From NCBI RefSeq assembly GCF_013409785.1, contig NZ_JACCBV010000001.1, forward strand, positions 124,001 through 188,000: 64,000 bases of DNA, written 5' to 3'. Of the stretch, positions 17,256 to 25,098 are shown in pieces. The translations under genes and the position numbers were made by a program. Origin of the DNA: Microbacterium immunditiarum (lineage in GTDB: Bacteria; Actinomycetota; Actinomycetes; Actinomycetales; Microbacteriaceae). The notes beneath the pieces were generated by a model that had not been told where the DNA came from, made no database searches, and saw only the letters and a program-made list of their open reading frames with translations. Every line of letters starts with the position of its first letter. Within the stretch, counting starts at the first letter, position 1.

Positions 17256-18698
17256 TCAGACCGGCTTTGCCAGCAGCGGAACGTTGTCGCCCGCAGCGAA
17301 GCGACCGGGACCGCAGTGGAGGCATCCGGGTCGCCTCTTCGGTGTGTGCTCGACCACCTCATCGGTTCGTGGGAAGTAGGACGCCCAGTGGTCGTGGGGG
17401 ACGTCCTCGTCAACGAGCTCACCAACGGTCATGAGCCAGTCATCGACCGCTCGGGCGGCGGCGACCGCGTTGAGGGAAATGACGCTAGGGGCATGCACAT
17501 CGTCGTCGTCCACGTAGCGTTGACGACGACGCTGCTTCTCGCTGGTCGCCTCCTCCGTCAGGCGGCTCGCGGGGATGAGCCCGTTGCATTGGAGACATCC
17601 GCTGCCGGGGCTGCTCATTCGCGACACGGAGAAGATGTCGGCGAGCGTGCCGTCCACGATGGACACCTTCGATCCGACCTGCGTGTGCGGCACCAAGTAC
17701 TGGTGCGTGATCGAATTGACGAGACGACGTGCGAGCGCGGAGTCCGCCGCGAGGAAGATGTGATCGCAGTCGGTCAGCAGAGCGGCGACATCCGCGTCGA
17801 CGACAGACTGGGGGATGCTAGTGACGCGGGTGGTCGTGGATGCCTGGTGCGCGACTCGTGCGGCGATCTTCACCTTCGGTGTGGCGAGGCGTTCGCCGAG
17901 CTTCCGCATCCACCGGGGAGCACTGCCGCGGCGCAACCATCCCATCGCGTCGAGGCGACGGGACCCGACCACTCTGGGCAAGTTAGTGGGGTCGAGCCGA
18001 TCCGGGTCGATGAGGATGAGTTCGCCGACGCCGAGCCGGGCCAGGTACTCGACGATGAGCGAGCCGATGCCGCCCAGCCCGACCACGGCGACGCGGGAAC
18101 GAGCGAGGATCTGCTGTCCACGGTCGCCGAAGATGCGGGTCTGCCGGTCGTAGCTCGGGTCCGCAAGCGCCGCGGCGACGGGCTGCGGGGTGAGGGTGCG
18201 CTGAGGTCGCCCGACGACGCGGAGGTGGGCGATGCGGTGACGTTCACCGGTGTCGGACCAGATGTCGCCGGCGACGGCGTTCGCGGCGAAGACCAGGGCG
18301 CCCACGGGGACGCCGGCGTTGATATCGAGCAGGGCGGGGTACCCGCGTTCGTGCGAGGCGATGTCGGTGTCGGAGAAGTCGACGCTGGTGGAGCCGCCGT
18401 GATTGTGGATCGCAAGGTAGGCCAGCCCCTGCTCCGCGCAGACGTCGATGTTCTCGGCGACGAATGGGGCGGTGAGCTTGCGGTACCCGCGATCCCCGGG
18501 AATGTAGTCGACGCCATCTTCGGCGAGAACGACGTCGCGGACCAGCAGACGCGTGCCCCGTGGGCTGCGTGCGATACCGCAGCGCAGAACGGCGCCGTGC
18601 TCATCCTGGTCGCCGGGGAACAGATGGGCACGCAGCGTCGCCCACTGTTCCCCGGTCATCACAACCGACCACGGCTCGGTCACTGCTCGGCGAGCCAT
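17256..18698 (-). CDS. JAB-E1 fusion: ThiF-type ubiquitin-activating protein with N-terminal JAMM peptidase
   Basis: A 480-residue two-domain protein. Residues ~15-150 form a JAB/MPN domain with the metal motif HNH...SDTD (H-x-H and S-x2-D). Residues ~190-480 form a ThiF/E1 adenylation domain with GLGGIGSLIVEYLARLG and ILIDPDRLDPTNLPR. Two zinc Cys pairs (CLQC and, at the C-terminus, CLHC) follow. In bacterial ubiquitin-like operons E1 adenylates the Ubl C-terminus and JAB removes or processes Ubls. I see no conserved catalytic cysteine beyond the zinc pairs; three isolated cysteines remain candidates. It overlaps the E2-like gene by 19 bases. A GTG at 18683 is an alternative start. Confidence 0.85.
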   Translation of the reverse strand: MARRAVTEPWSVVMTGEQWATLRAHLFPGDQDEHGAVLRCGIARSPRGTRLLVRDVVLAEDGVDYIPGDRGYRKLTAPFVAENIDVCAEQGLAYLAIHNHGGSTSVDFSDTDIASHERGYPALLDINAGVPVGALVFAANAVAGDIWSDTGERHRIAHLRVVGRPQRTLTPQPVAAALADPSYDRQTRIFGDRGQQILARSRVAVVGLGGIGSLIVEYLARLGVGELILIDPDRLDPTNLPRVVGSRRLDAMGWLRRGSAPRWMRKLGERLATPKVKIAARVAHQASTTTRVTSIPQSVVDADVAALLTDCDHIFLAADSALARRLVNSITHQYLVPHTQVGSKVSIVDGTLADIFSVSRMSSPGSGCLQCNGLIPASRLTEEATSEKQRRRQRYVDDDDVHAPSVISLNAVAAARAVDDWLMTVGELVDEDVPHDHWASYFPRTDEVVEHTPKRRPGCLHCGPGRFAAGDNVPLLAKPV

Positions 18699-19081
18699 CG
18701 CAGCACCTTGAGCACCTTGGTGGCGGCGGTGTCAATGGTGGGGTCCAGCCGGTTGCTGCGCCGCGACAGCTGGGTGCCGGCTTGCGCGTGCGGGCCCCAC
18801 GTGACCGATGCGAACCCTTCACCGTGGCCGGCGCCGTCCTTGCGGTCGAGGTCGGGGCGCACGAACAGCGGATACACATCGGCTTCGGGGTAGGGAAAGG
18901 TGATCTGGAACGCGATCCACGACGTCGACTGCGTGTACGCCGGTCCGAGGGGGACGGGATCGATCAGGACCCACCCCCCGCCGTCGCCGTCGCTTTCGAA
19001 GGTGACGGTCGCCTCGGGGAACGTTTCGCGCAGCTCGTCGATCGCGTCGCTGATCGCCGCGGTGATCGTGGTGGTACTCAC
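18680..19081 (-). CDS. prokaryotic E2/UBC-like protein without cysteine
   Basis: A 133-residue protein between the Ubl and E1 genes. The segment FQITFPYPEADVYPLFVRPD (residues ~58-77) has the beta-strand/'YPxxxP' pattern of E2 folds, and a Trp-Gly-Pro-His segment follows near residue 98. There is not a single cysteine in the translated protein, so it cannot form the classical E2~Ubl thioester. It is either a non-catalytic scaffold or belongs to an E2-like family using other chemistry. It starts with GTG overlapping the multi-Ubl stop (GTGA). The call depends strongly on operon context. Confidence 0.72.
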   Translation of the reverse strand: MSTTTITAAISDAIDELRETFPEATVTFESDGDGGGWVLIDPVPLGPAYTQSTSWIAFQITFPYPEADVYPLFVRPDLDRKDGAGHGEGFASVTWGPHAQAGTQLSRRSNRLDPTIDTAATKVLKVLRWLAEQ

Positions 19082-19722
19082 GAGTTGTCGTCTCCGTCGA
19101 GGGCGCGGAACTCGTCGTGCGGACGAACACGGATGTGTTCATCGTCATCGACGGGGGTAAAGGTCTTGCCGTCCTTGCGGGAGAGCAGGAAGTCGGGCTT
19201 GATCGGCACGCCCTGCGCGATCGCGGCGTCCTTGATCGACCGGCCGGTCTGGCGGACGCCGTGGAGGGTGACCTGGCGGCGGTTCACGGTGACGGTGATC
19301 TCGTGCTGCGGCAGCGGCTTGGTGAAGAACCGGTCGCCGTCGGAGATGGGAACGAGCTCGCCGATGCCGATGGGGTCATCGAGCTCGTCGACGATGTCCT
19401 TCCAGATGCCGTGGTCCTCGGGCACGGGCGGGGTGGGAAGCTGCCGCAGCTGCGTCTCGGAGAGCACCGCGCTGCGCACCACATAGGGCGTCTTGTCGAT
19501 GAAGATCGTCCGGGGCCGGTCCGTGAAGAAGCGCTGACCTTCCTCGATCGCAACGGTCTCGGTGACCGGGATGGGGTGGTCCTGCGCGTCGGGAACGTCG
19601 ATCCACAGGTTCTCGGCCGGGGGCTGGACCAGGTCGCGCAGCTGCCTGCCGGTGAGGCGCCGCTGCGCGACGGTGACCGGTTCGCTGTCGATGTAGATGG
19701 TGATGCTGTCTCGGGGTGCCAC
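19078..19722 (-). CDS. multi-ubiquitin-like protein, three tandem beta-grasp domains
   Basis: A 214-residue protein made of three Ubl-like repeats: ~5-67, ~69-139 and ~140-205. Repeats 1 and 2 begin with hydrophobic strands (SITIYID, RTIFID) and end in matching EGQRFFT and DGDRFFT segments. Repeat 3 begins HEITVTV and ends with a degenerate HDEFRAL. This is the architecture of the Multi_ubiq family. The C-terminus is GDDNS, not Gly-Gly. GTG start with SD GAGAGGAG. It follows a dedicated promoter-like motif 55 bp upstream, so the Ubl-E2-E1 trio may be expressed separately from the upstream genes. Confidence 0.85.
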   Translation of the reverse strand: MAPRDSITIYIDSEPVTVAQRRLTGRQLRDLVQPPAENLWIDVPDAQDHPIPVTETVAIEEGQRFFTDRPRTIFIDKTPYVVRSAVLSETQLRQLPTPPVPEDHGIWKDIVDELDDPIGIGELVPISDGDRFFTKPLPQHEITVTVNRRQVTLHGVRQTGRSIKDAAIAQGVPIKPDFLLSRKDGKTFTPVDDDEHIRVRPHDEFRALDGDDNS

Positions 19723-19776
19723 TGTGGGCTCCTCTCTGTCTCTTGGCGCGGTGGGTGCTGTTTCCCACTCGGAGGC

Positions 19777-19805
19777 TAGAGACGGGACAACTTCCGAATC
19801 GTCCA
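19777..19805 (-). promoter_or_regulatory. bipartite promoter-like motif, copy A
   Basis: On the minus strand: TGGACGAT, 8 variable bases, then TGTCCCGTCTCTA. The same 8+13 bases with the same spacing recur at 21785-21813. This copy stands 55 bp before the multi-Ubl start. The layout (GGAC-type -35 and a distinct -10) is that of a dedicated sigma-factor or activator site. The sequence further downstream also shares GACAGAGAGGA before the start codon with copy B. Confidence 0.65.
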
Positions 19806-19811
19806 GACGGG

Positions 19812-20846
19812 TCAGCCCGCGCAGTCATCACAGGTGTCCGCGCCGGGTGCGAATTGGCTGCGGTGCTTCTCGAGGAAGCAGACGGCGCAGGTGATCTGAG
19901 CGGTCGCGGTGCATCCGCAGTGCCCGGCGGGGCATCGAGGCTGACGGCATCGGGGGCAGATCCAGCCGACGATGAAGCTGCGTGCGCACGTTTCGCACTC
20001 TTCGAAACGATCCGTCGTGTGGTGCGCGGTGCCGTCGCGCGGCGGGGAGAACGACAGCCAGGAGGCGCCGTACTCCACCATCACCACGAAGAGCCGGTCG
20101 CCTGCCCATCCGACTTGCCCGTAGAGCTGGTCGGAGGAGTGCCCGGTCCGGTACCAGACTCGCGCGTCGTCGCGGGTGATGATTCTGGTGGGGTCTGTCT
20201 GCTCGAGGGCGGCGTGCACGAGCGGGTTGGAGCTCTGGTCACTTCCACGAGCAGGCGGGAAGATACCGCCTCGCGCTGCGGCGAATGTCACGACGCCGGC
20301 CGGATCAAGCACGGCAATGACACCCGGTGACTGCAGCCGCCCGGCAAGGCGCACGCTGATCGCTGCGCGGGAGGCGTTCGATGCGTCGAACAGATCGATG
20401 GCGCCTTGCGCGGTCGGGCCGCGGGCGGCGGTGTGTGCGTCGACAAGGTCGTCAGGGAGCAATACTCGCGCCGCGAACGCGTCACAGCAGGCGTCCTCAA
20501 ACAGTTCGGGTTGCCGGTGGTCCACGACCCGGGTTCCCAACGCGATGTCGGTCTTCTGCAGGTGGTGGCCGAGCTCGTGAAGCACGGTGAACTGCTGTCG
20601 GCGCGGCGACATGGATTCGGTGACCACAAGCGTGGGTGGGTCCCACCGGTAGCCGCCCGTGACGGAGCAGCCGAGATCCGAGTCATGGGGGACGAACTCG
20701 GGCACCCGCAAGACCGAGATGTCGTCGCGATCCTGCAGCGCCGTGAACGCGTCGAGGGTGAGGTCTTCGATCGCGCCGCCGCGTCCCGCCCAGGCGGCGA
20801 TCATGTCGTCGACCTGGGCAGGTGTCGCGTCGAAGATCTGCGGCAC
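19812..20846 (-). CDS. ImmA/IrrE-type metallopeptidase with cysteine-rich C-terminus
   Basis: A 344-residue protein. The HELGHH zinc motif (~residue 90), the downstream LFEDACCDAFAARVLLP segment and the phase-variable helix around it mark the IrrE/ImmA family, which cleaves repressor-type regulators. The last ~65 residues are packed with paired cysteines (CETC, CPRC, GHCGC, CAVC, CDDC), a binuclear zinc, treble-clef or RING-like arrangement. GTG start one base after the preceding stop. In this Ubl operon the tail might recruit Ubl or E2 proteins (inference). Its natural target is probably one of the two adjacent HTH-type proteins. Confidence 0.78.
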   Translation of the reverse strand: MPQIFDATPAQVDDMIAAWAGRGGAIEDLTLDAFTALQDRDDISVLRVPEFVPHDSDLGCSVTGGYRWDPPTLVVTESMSPRRQQFTVLHELGHHLQKTDIALGTRVVDHRQPELFEDACCDAFAARVLLPDDLVDAHTAARGPTAQGAIDLFDASNASRAAISVRLAGRLQSPGVIAVLDPAGVVTFAAARGGIFPPARGSDQSSNPLVHAALEQTDPTRIITRDDARVWYRTGHSSDQLYGQVGWAGDRLFVVMVEYGASWLSFSPPRDGTAHHTTDRFEECETCARSFIVGWICPRCRQPRCPAGHCGCTATAQITCAVCFLEKHRSQFAPGADTCDDCAG

Positions 20847-20847
20847 G

Positions 20848-21759
20848 CTACTGTTTGCCCTCGCGGGCAAGAACAGCGGCGATCCGCTGCCGCCAAAGAT
20901 CCCGCCCGGTGCCCGACTCGCGTGCGGCGAGCTGATACGCCTCGTATCCGAGGCGGGTGCGGGCGTGCGTCTCGTCGTTGTCCGTCGCACGTTCCCGGAT
21001 GATCGCACGCCAGCGTGGCTCGTGCAGCTCCCGGAGGAGGTCCCAGGGCAAAGGAGACAGCGCGGCCAAGATCATTTCGGCGGGGACATTTGCCGCCGAC
21101 GCCAACTGTTCGGCTTCCTCGATTGAGAGAGGTTCTTTGCCGAGCCGTATCGCCATCGCACGCGGCTGCGGTACGCGAAGGGTGTCGATGATCTGCTGCA
21201 GGGGGATCTCCAGCGGGCGGGGACGTGGGCTTGCGCTTGAGGCGGTAACGGTCGGGGCATGCTGGAGAAACTCGATGGCGTCAAACATTTCGTCGATAGC
21301 CAGGGTGGCGCCGGAGCCGGGGGGCGGGTCGGACTCACGGGTATGCACGCCGGAAAGACGCGGTGGTGTGGTTGGTGCGTCGCGGACGGCGCGGAGCACG
21401 GCGGGGGCCGCCACCGCGATGACCTGATCGAGGGCGGCGTAGGGGATCCATTCGGCCTGTCCGGGCCAGACGGCCAGGCCGCCGTGGAGGGGGCTCGCTT
21501 CCGGCTCGATGATGACGGCGCGGGCATCGCCCACGCCCGGCTCGAGGCTCACAGGGAAGATGCGGGCCCTGGCCGCATCCTCGTCGACGGACTCGATGAG
21601 GACGACCGCGTCGGCGTCTTGCCAGGATGCTTGCCGCAGTTGTCCGGCGCTGACCTTGTCGGCGGGTGGGGTGCTGCGAAGTGTCGCGCCGGGGCGCTTG
21701 GGTCCGATGGGGAATTGTGCGGAGATGGCGAGCCAGCGCTCGGCGGCGTCAGATGGCAC
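20848..21759 (-). CDS. unknown HTH-like protein preceding metallopeptidase
   Basis: A 303-residue protein I do not recognise. A Pro/Ala-rich middle region links an N-terminal domain (~1-130) to a C-terminal helical part. There the segment PLSIEEAEQLASAANVPAEM (~220-240) resembles a Cro/XRE-type helix-turn-helix. ImmA-type peptidases are usually paired with such a regulator, so it is a likely substrate or repressor. I chose the GTG at 21759, which has SD GAGAGGA. The 26 bases before it carry copy B of the promoter motif. A GTG at 21783 is less likely because it lies next to that motif. Confidence 0.6.
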   Translation of the reverse strand: MPSDAAERWLAISAQFPIGPKRPGATLRSTPPADKVSAGQLRQASWQDADAVVLIESVDEDAARARIFPVSLEPGVGDARAVIIEPEASPLHGGLAVWPGQAEWIPYAALDQVIAVAAPAVLRAVRDAPTTPPRLSGVHTRESDPPPGSGATLAIDEMFDAIEFLQHAPTVTASSASPRPRPLEIPLQQIIDTLRVPQPRAMAIRLGKEPLSIEEAEQLASAANVPAEMILAALSPLPWDLLRELHEPRWRAIIRERATDNDETHARTRLGYEAYQLAARESGTGRDLWRQRIAAVLAREGKQ

Positions 21760-22720
21760 GGGAGTCCTCTCTGTCCTCTTCACGTAGAGACGGGACAGGC
21801 GAAGGATCGTCCAAGACCAAGCTGACCAGAGCGACCATCACCTCTCGTCCCTGTTTATCGTCACCGGCGAGCTCGACCAGGCGTGCCCGGAGCCGGCCGA
21901 TCATGGTGTACGCGCTGCTGCGCCCGACACCCAGCGCCCCCGCCAGTGCAACCGCATCATCGGCGTGCCGGATGACAACGAGCTCCCGCTCGCTGAGCAG
22001 CGGCATCAGGCTCTCGGCTGTGCGCTCCTGGCGTCGCTTGTCCGCCGTCGTGCCGGTCGTGTCAGCTGCGGGTGTAACGTCCTCGATGTATTCCCAGTCC
22101 GCATCCACGGTCGCCGATGCCGCGTCGCCTGGCTCCAGCGTCGAGGGGAAGCGCTCCGCGCAGATCCTGGTGATGTCGCTGATGTGCAGCCGGCCGGCCT
22201 CATCCAGAAGTCGCCGCAGGAGTTCCTCCAGCTCACCGCGCCGCCCGAGCTGGATCCCGTCGGCCGTGGGGATCGTTTCCACGAAAGTGCTCGACGCGAG
22301 CTGCCGTAGCCGCGACTCTGTGACGCCTCGATCGGCATCGCCACCATCCGCCAGTCGCCAATAGTGGTCGATGGCGGAGCGTTCGAACAGCGGCGAGCGC
22401 TCGAGGCGCTTCTCCAAGCGGTTTCGGAGCGCCCCGAACGGGAGGGTCCGTGCCCGGTCGACAAGCCAGTGCACTGCCCACTTTCGTGTGAGACGGCGGG
22501 CGGCGTCGTCATCGGGCACCTCGATGACCGCGTTGGCGTAGCCGGAGCCTTTGTCGAGAAAGAACTCGTTGACGAGATCTGCGACCTCGTCTGTTGCGGC
22601 GAGACCCGGGAACCGTGGAAGCTCGTAAGCGAAGACATCGGTCATCATGTCGAGCGCGGCCGGCCCCAGGCTGCCCCGGGACAGTGCCTCGTCTTTGATG
22701 TGCGTGGTAGCTGCGTGCAC
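21749..22720 (-). CDS. putative regulator with C-terminal sigma-region-4-like HTH
   Basis: A 323-residue protein beginning at a GTG that shares one base with the protease stop (TAGTG). Residues ~245-290, around LLSERELVVIRHADD and GVGRSSAYTMIGRLR, form an HTH resembling sigma-70 region 4 or LuxR/GerE-like modules. The N-terminal part is helical, without a recognisable domain. An extended acidic tail follows. It is a natural candidate for the factor reading the duplicated motif found inside its own 3' end and before the multi-Ubl gene (inference). Confidence 0.55.
   Translation of the reverse strand: MHAATTHIKDEALSRGSLGPAALDMMTDVFAYELPRFPGLAATDEVADLVNEFFLDKGSGYANAVIEVPDDDAARRLTRKWAVHWLVDRARTLPFGALRNRLEKRLERSPLFERSAIDHYWRLADGGDADRGVTESRLRQLASSTFVETIPTADGIQLGRRGELEELLRRLLDEAGRLHISDITRICAERFPSTLEPGDAASATVDADWEYIEDVTPAADTTGTTADKRRQERTAESLMPLLSERELVVIRHADDAVALAGALGVGRSSAYTMIGRLRARLVELAGDDKQGREVMVALVSLVLDDPSPVPSLREEDREDSRAI
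21785..21813 (-). promoter_or_regulatory. bipartite promoter-like motif, copy B
   Basis: The same motif as at 19777-19805: on the minus strand TGGACGAT-N8-TGTCCCGTCTCTA. It is embedded in the 3' end of the HTH/sigma-like gene and lies 26 bp before the following gene's GTG. All 21 fixed positions are identical while the eight spacer bases differ, which argues for selection on the motif and not recent duplication of the whole segment. Confidence 0.65.
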
Positions 22721-25098
22721 TAATACCAACTGTTCTCGCGACCGCCGCGCAGCCGCACGCGGCCGGCGACGCGTTGCACCGGCCGGAGCGCGGCGAACTG
22801 TGCGGCGACCTCGTCGTAGAGCACCCCACCGTTAGCGGGGTCGGTGATCGTGACCAGCAGCGCGAACGGCACCTCGGTGGGTGAGCCGTCCAGGGCTCCG
22901 GCACGACGGGCGACGTAACGGATCTCCAGTCTGGGGTCGTTGACCTCGCCTGCGGCGAAGCTCACCCGGTGATGCCGTAGGGTCTCCCACTTCCCGGAGT
23001 CGCGGAGATCGGCCTCGTTCAGGCTTGCGGAGCCGGACAGCGTCTTCGTCACGGGTTCTTGACCGCTGGTCCACCCGGACGTGAGGAGGTTGCGTGCTTC
23101 CACCGAGGTCAGGTCTGCGATCCGCGCCGGCTCGGATGAGCCTTTCGGCGGGGAGAACCGAAACATGTTGCGGTTGGGGCGCAGCGTGAGCTCCAGGGAC
23201 GCCGAGGTGTACTCGGTGGGCTGTGTCGGCTCGACAGGTGAGGCGTAGGCGAGGGTCACGGACATCTTGGCCGAGCCGCCGAATGTTCGCGGCCATGGCA
23301 GTTGGTAGCCGAGGATGTCGCCGCGGCTGATCTGGTCCACGTACAGTACGTGCAGCAGGTCGGGCGTGCATTCCATGGCGTCGGCGAAGGTCAACGGAAG
23401 ACGACCGAAGCCGAGTTCGTCTCGCTTTGCGATAAACGCACGGTGTCGCTCTGCGAAGTGCACAGCGAACGCGCGCAGCACACTGCTGTTCACCCGCGGC
23501 AGCCGTGTGGTCAGGTCGGCGAGGGCATGGGTGACCAGGGGTGCAGAGAAGCTGGTGCCTGAGGCTTCCAAGAATGTGCCGTCGGCGCGTAGTACGTCGA
23601 ACATGCGCTGGTCGACACCGCCGAACTGGACGCCCAGGGGTTGCGTGCGGCGCCCGGCGCGCCCGGGACCCATCGAGGAGTAGGGGGCGCGGCTCCACGG
23701 TCGATGCGGCGCGGGGATGTCGCACGATCCGACCGACACGGCATTGGCCATGTCGGCGGGAACCTCTACTCGGTGGAGCCCGGTCTGGCGGTCTTGGTCG
23801 CCGTGGTTTCCGGCGGCAACCACGAAGACGACGTCTCGTTCCCAGGCGAGCTGGTCCAGTTCGGCCGTCCACCGGTTGGGTTCCATGTCGTCCTCGACGG
23901 CGAGCGCGGGCCCAAGGCTCAGATTGACCAGCTTGTGACGGTCGTCGGCGAGGGTGTCCTTGATCTGGTCGAGGACCCAGTAGCCGTCCAAGTCGCCCGG
24001 ATCGAACGGAGGCGGCATGACACGGAAGCTTTCCACCGGCAGCGGCGGTTGCGTCGCCTGATGTCCCGCTGCGAGCAGCCCATACATGGTGGCCCCGGTG
24101 ACGCCGGTGCCGTGATCGAGTTCGTCGGACTCGGCCGGTTCAGGGGTGAGATCGATGGCAGCGCTTGGGAACAGACCAGGGTGGCTCGGGTCGTGTACAC
24201 CACCGTCAAAGACGGCGACCGTGGTGACATCAGCGATCGGTCGCGCGGTGGCGGGAGGGAGAACCCGGCTGGCGCTGCGCAGCCCGAACCTGGGTCGGGG
24301 TCGGATGGCCGGCATCGGTCGAAGCACGCGGAGCGGATTGAACCGGGCGAGTTCGGGGGCACGATCAGGTGCGACACGCACCGGCACGAAAGTGAGGCCG
24401 CCGACGCGGCGAAGGTACTCGTGATGGACAGCCCCACCATTCGCGGCCACCAGCGCCGTCCAGCGGCTTAGCGCGTCATCGTCGATCGCCACCGGTTCTC
24501 CGGACCGGACAGTCTGCGGGTGCAGGACGGCCTCCCAGAGGGTGTCTTCCGCACCATCCAAGGCTTCCGCGACCTCGGGCACTCGCAGCACCGTGCCGAC
24601 CTTGGGTGGTGCGAGTTCCTCAAGTCGACGGATCTGTGCGAAGGCCTGCTGGGCGCTGCGGCCGGCACCGTGCGTGTCGATCAGGTCCTCGAGGTCTTCG
24701 AGGGCGGATTCGTCGACGGCGAGGATGAGACGGCGCGTACCGGTGTGTTGCGTCTTCGTGGCGGTGCGCAGTTCGCCTGTATCGGCGCGTGAGCCGACGG
24801 GAACTGCGCCGACGAAGGCGAGCAGGACGTCGGGGAAGTAGGTGGGGGCGATGTAGTTGGGAAGCAGCTTCGCTTCGACGTAGACGCGGTCGGCCGCTCG
24901 CAGCGTGTCCGGGAGCGCGGCGACCGCCGATCGGGTGGATCGGATCTGTGGCAGCAGCCACTCTCGTGCCTCGTCCGGGGTGTACGGCTCGAATTTCGGT
25001 CCGCCGCCGGTGGGCGCGAACTCGACGTCCATGCGCAATGCCTCGCCGTTGACCATCAGGCGCCGGGTGGTGCCGGCAGTGGCACTGACGTCGGTCAC
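22720..25098 (-). CDS. subtilisin-like S8 serine protease
   Basis: A 792-residue protease with no signal peptide, so probably cytoplasmic. The catalytic triad is visible: Asp in VAVFDGGVHD (~residue 290), His in DHGTGVTGAT (~residue 325) and Ser in ASGTSFSAPLV (~residue 515). A ~280-residue N-terminal region and a ~270-residue C-terminal beta-rich region flank the catalytic core. GTG start overlaps the AAA ATPase stop (GTGA). AAA ATPase plus S8 protease gene pairs recur in bacteria; the ATPase may unfold or gate substrates. Here the pair heads an operon with Ubl genes. Confidence 0.85.
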   Translation of the reverse strand: MTDVSATAGTTRRLMVNGEALRMDVEFAPTGGGPKFEPYTPDEAREWLLPQIRSTRSAVAALPDTLRAADRVYVEAKLLPNYIAPTYFPDVLLAFVGAVPVGSRADTGELRTATKTQHTGTRRLILAVDESALEDLEDLIDTHGAGRSAQQAFAQIRRLEELAPPKVGTVLRVPEVAEALDGAEDTLWEAVLHPQTVRSGEPVAIDDDALSRWTALVAANGGAVHHEYLRRVGGLTFVPVRVAPDRAPELARFNPLRVLRPMPAIRPRPRFGLRSASRVLPPATARPIADVTTVAVFDGGVHDPSHPGLFPSAAIDLTPEPAESDELDHGTGVTGATMYGLLAAGHQATQPPLPVESFRVMPPPFDPGDLDGYWVLDQIKDTLADDRHKLVNLSLGPALAVEDDMEPNRWTAELDQLAWERDVVFVVAAGNHGDQDRQTGLHRVEVPADMANAVSVGSCDIPAPHRPWSRAPYSSMGPGRAGRRTQPLGVQFGGVDQRMFDVLRADGTFLEASGTSFSAPLVTHALADLTTRLPRVNSSVLRAFAVHFAERHRAFIAKRDELGFGRLPLTFADAMECTPDLLHVLYVDQISRGDILGYQLPWPRTFGGSAKMSVTLAYASPVEPTQPTEYTSASLELTLRPNRNMFRFSPPKGSSEPARIADLTSVEARNLLTSGWTSGQEPVTKTLSGSASLNEADLRDSGKWETLRHHRVSFAAGEVNDPRLEIRYVARRAGALDGSPTEVPFALLVTITDPANGGVLYDEVAAQFAALRPVQRVAGRVRLRGGRENSWY

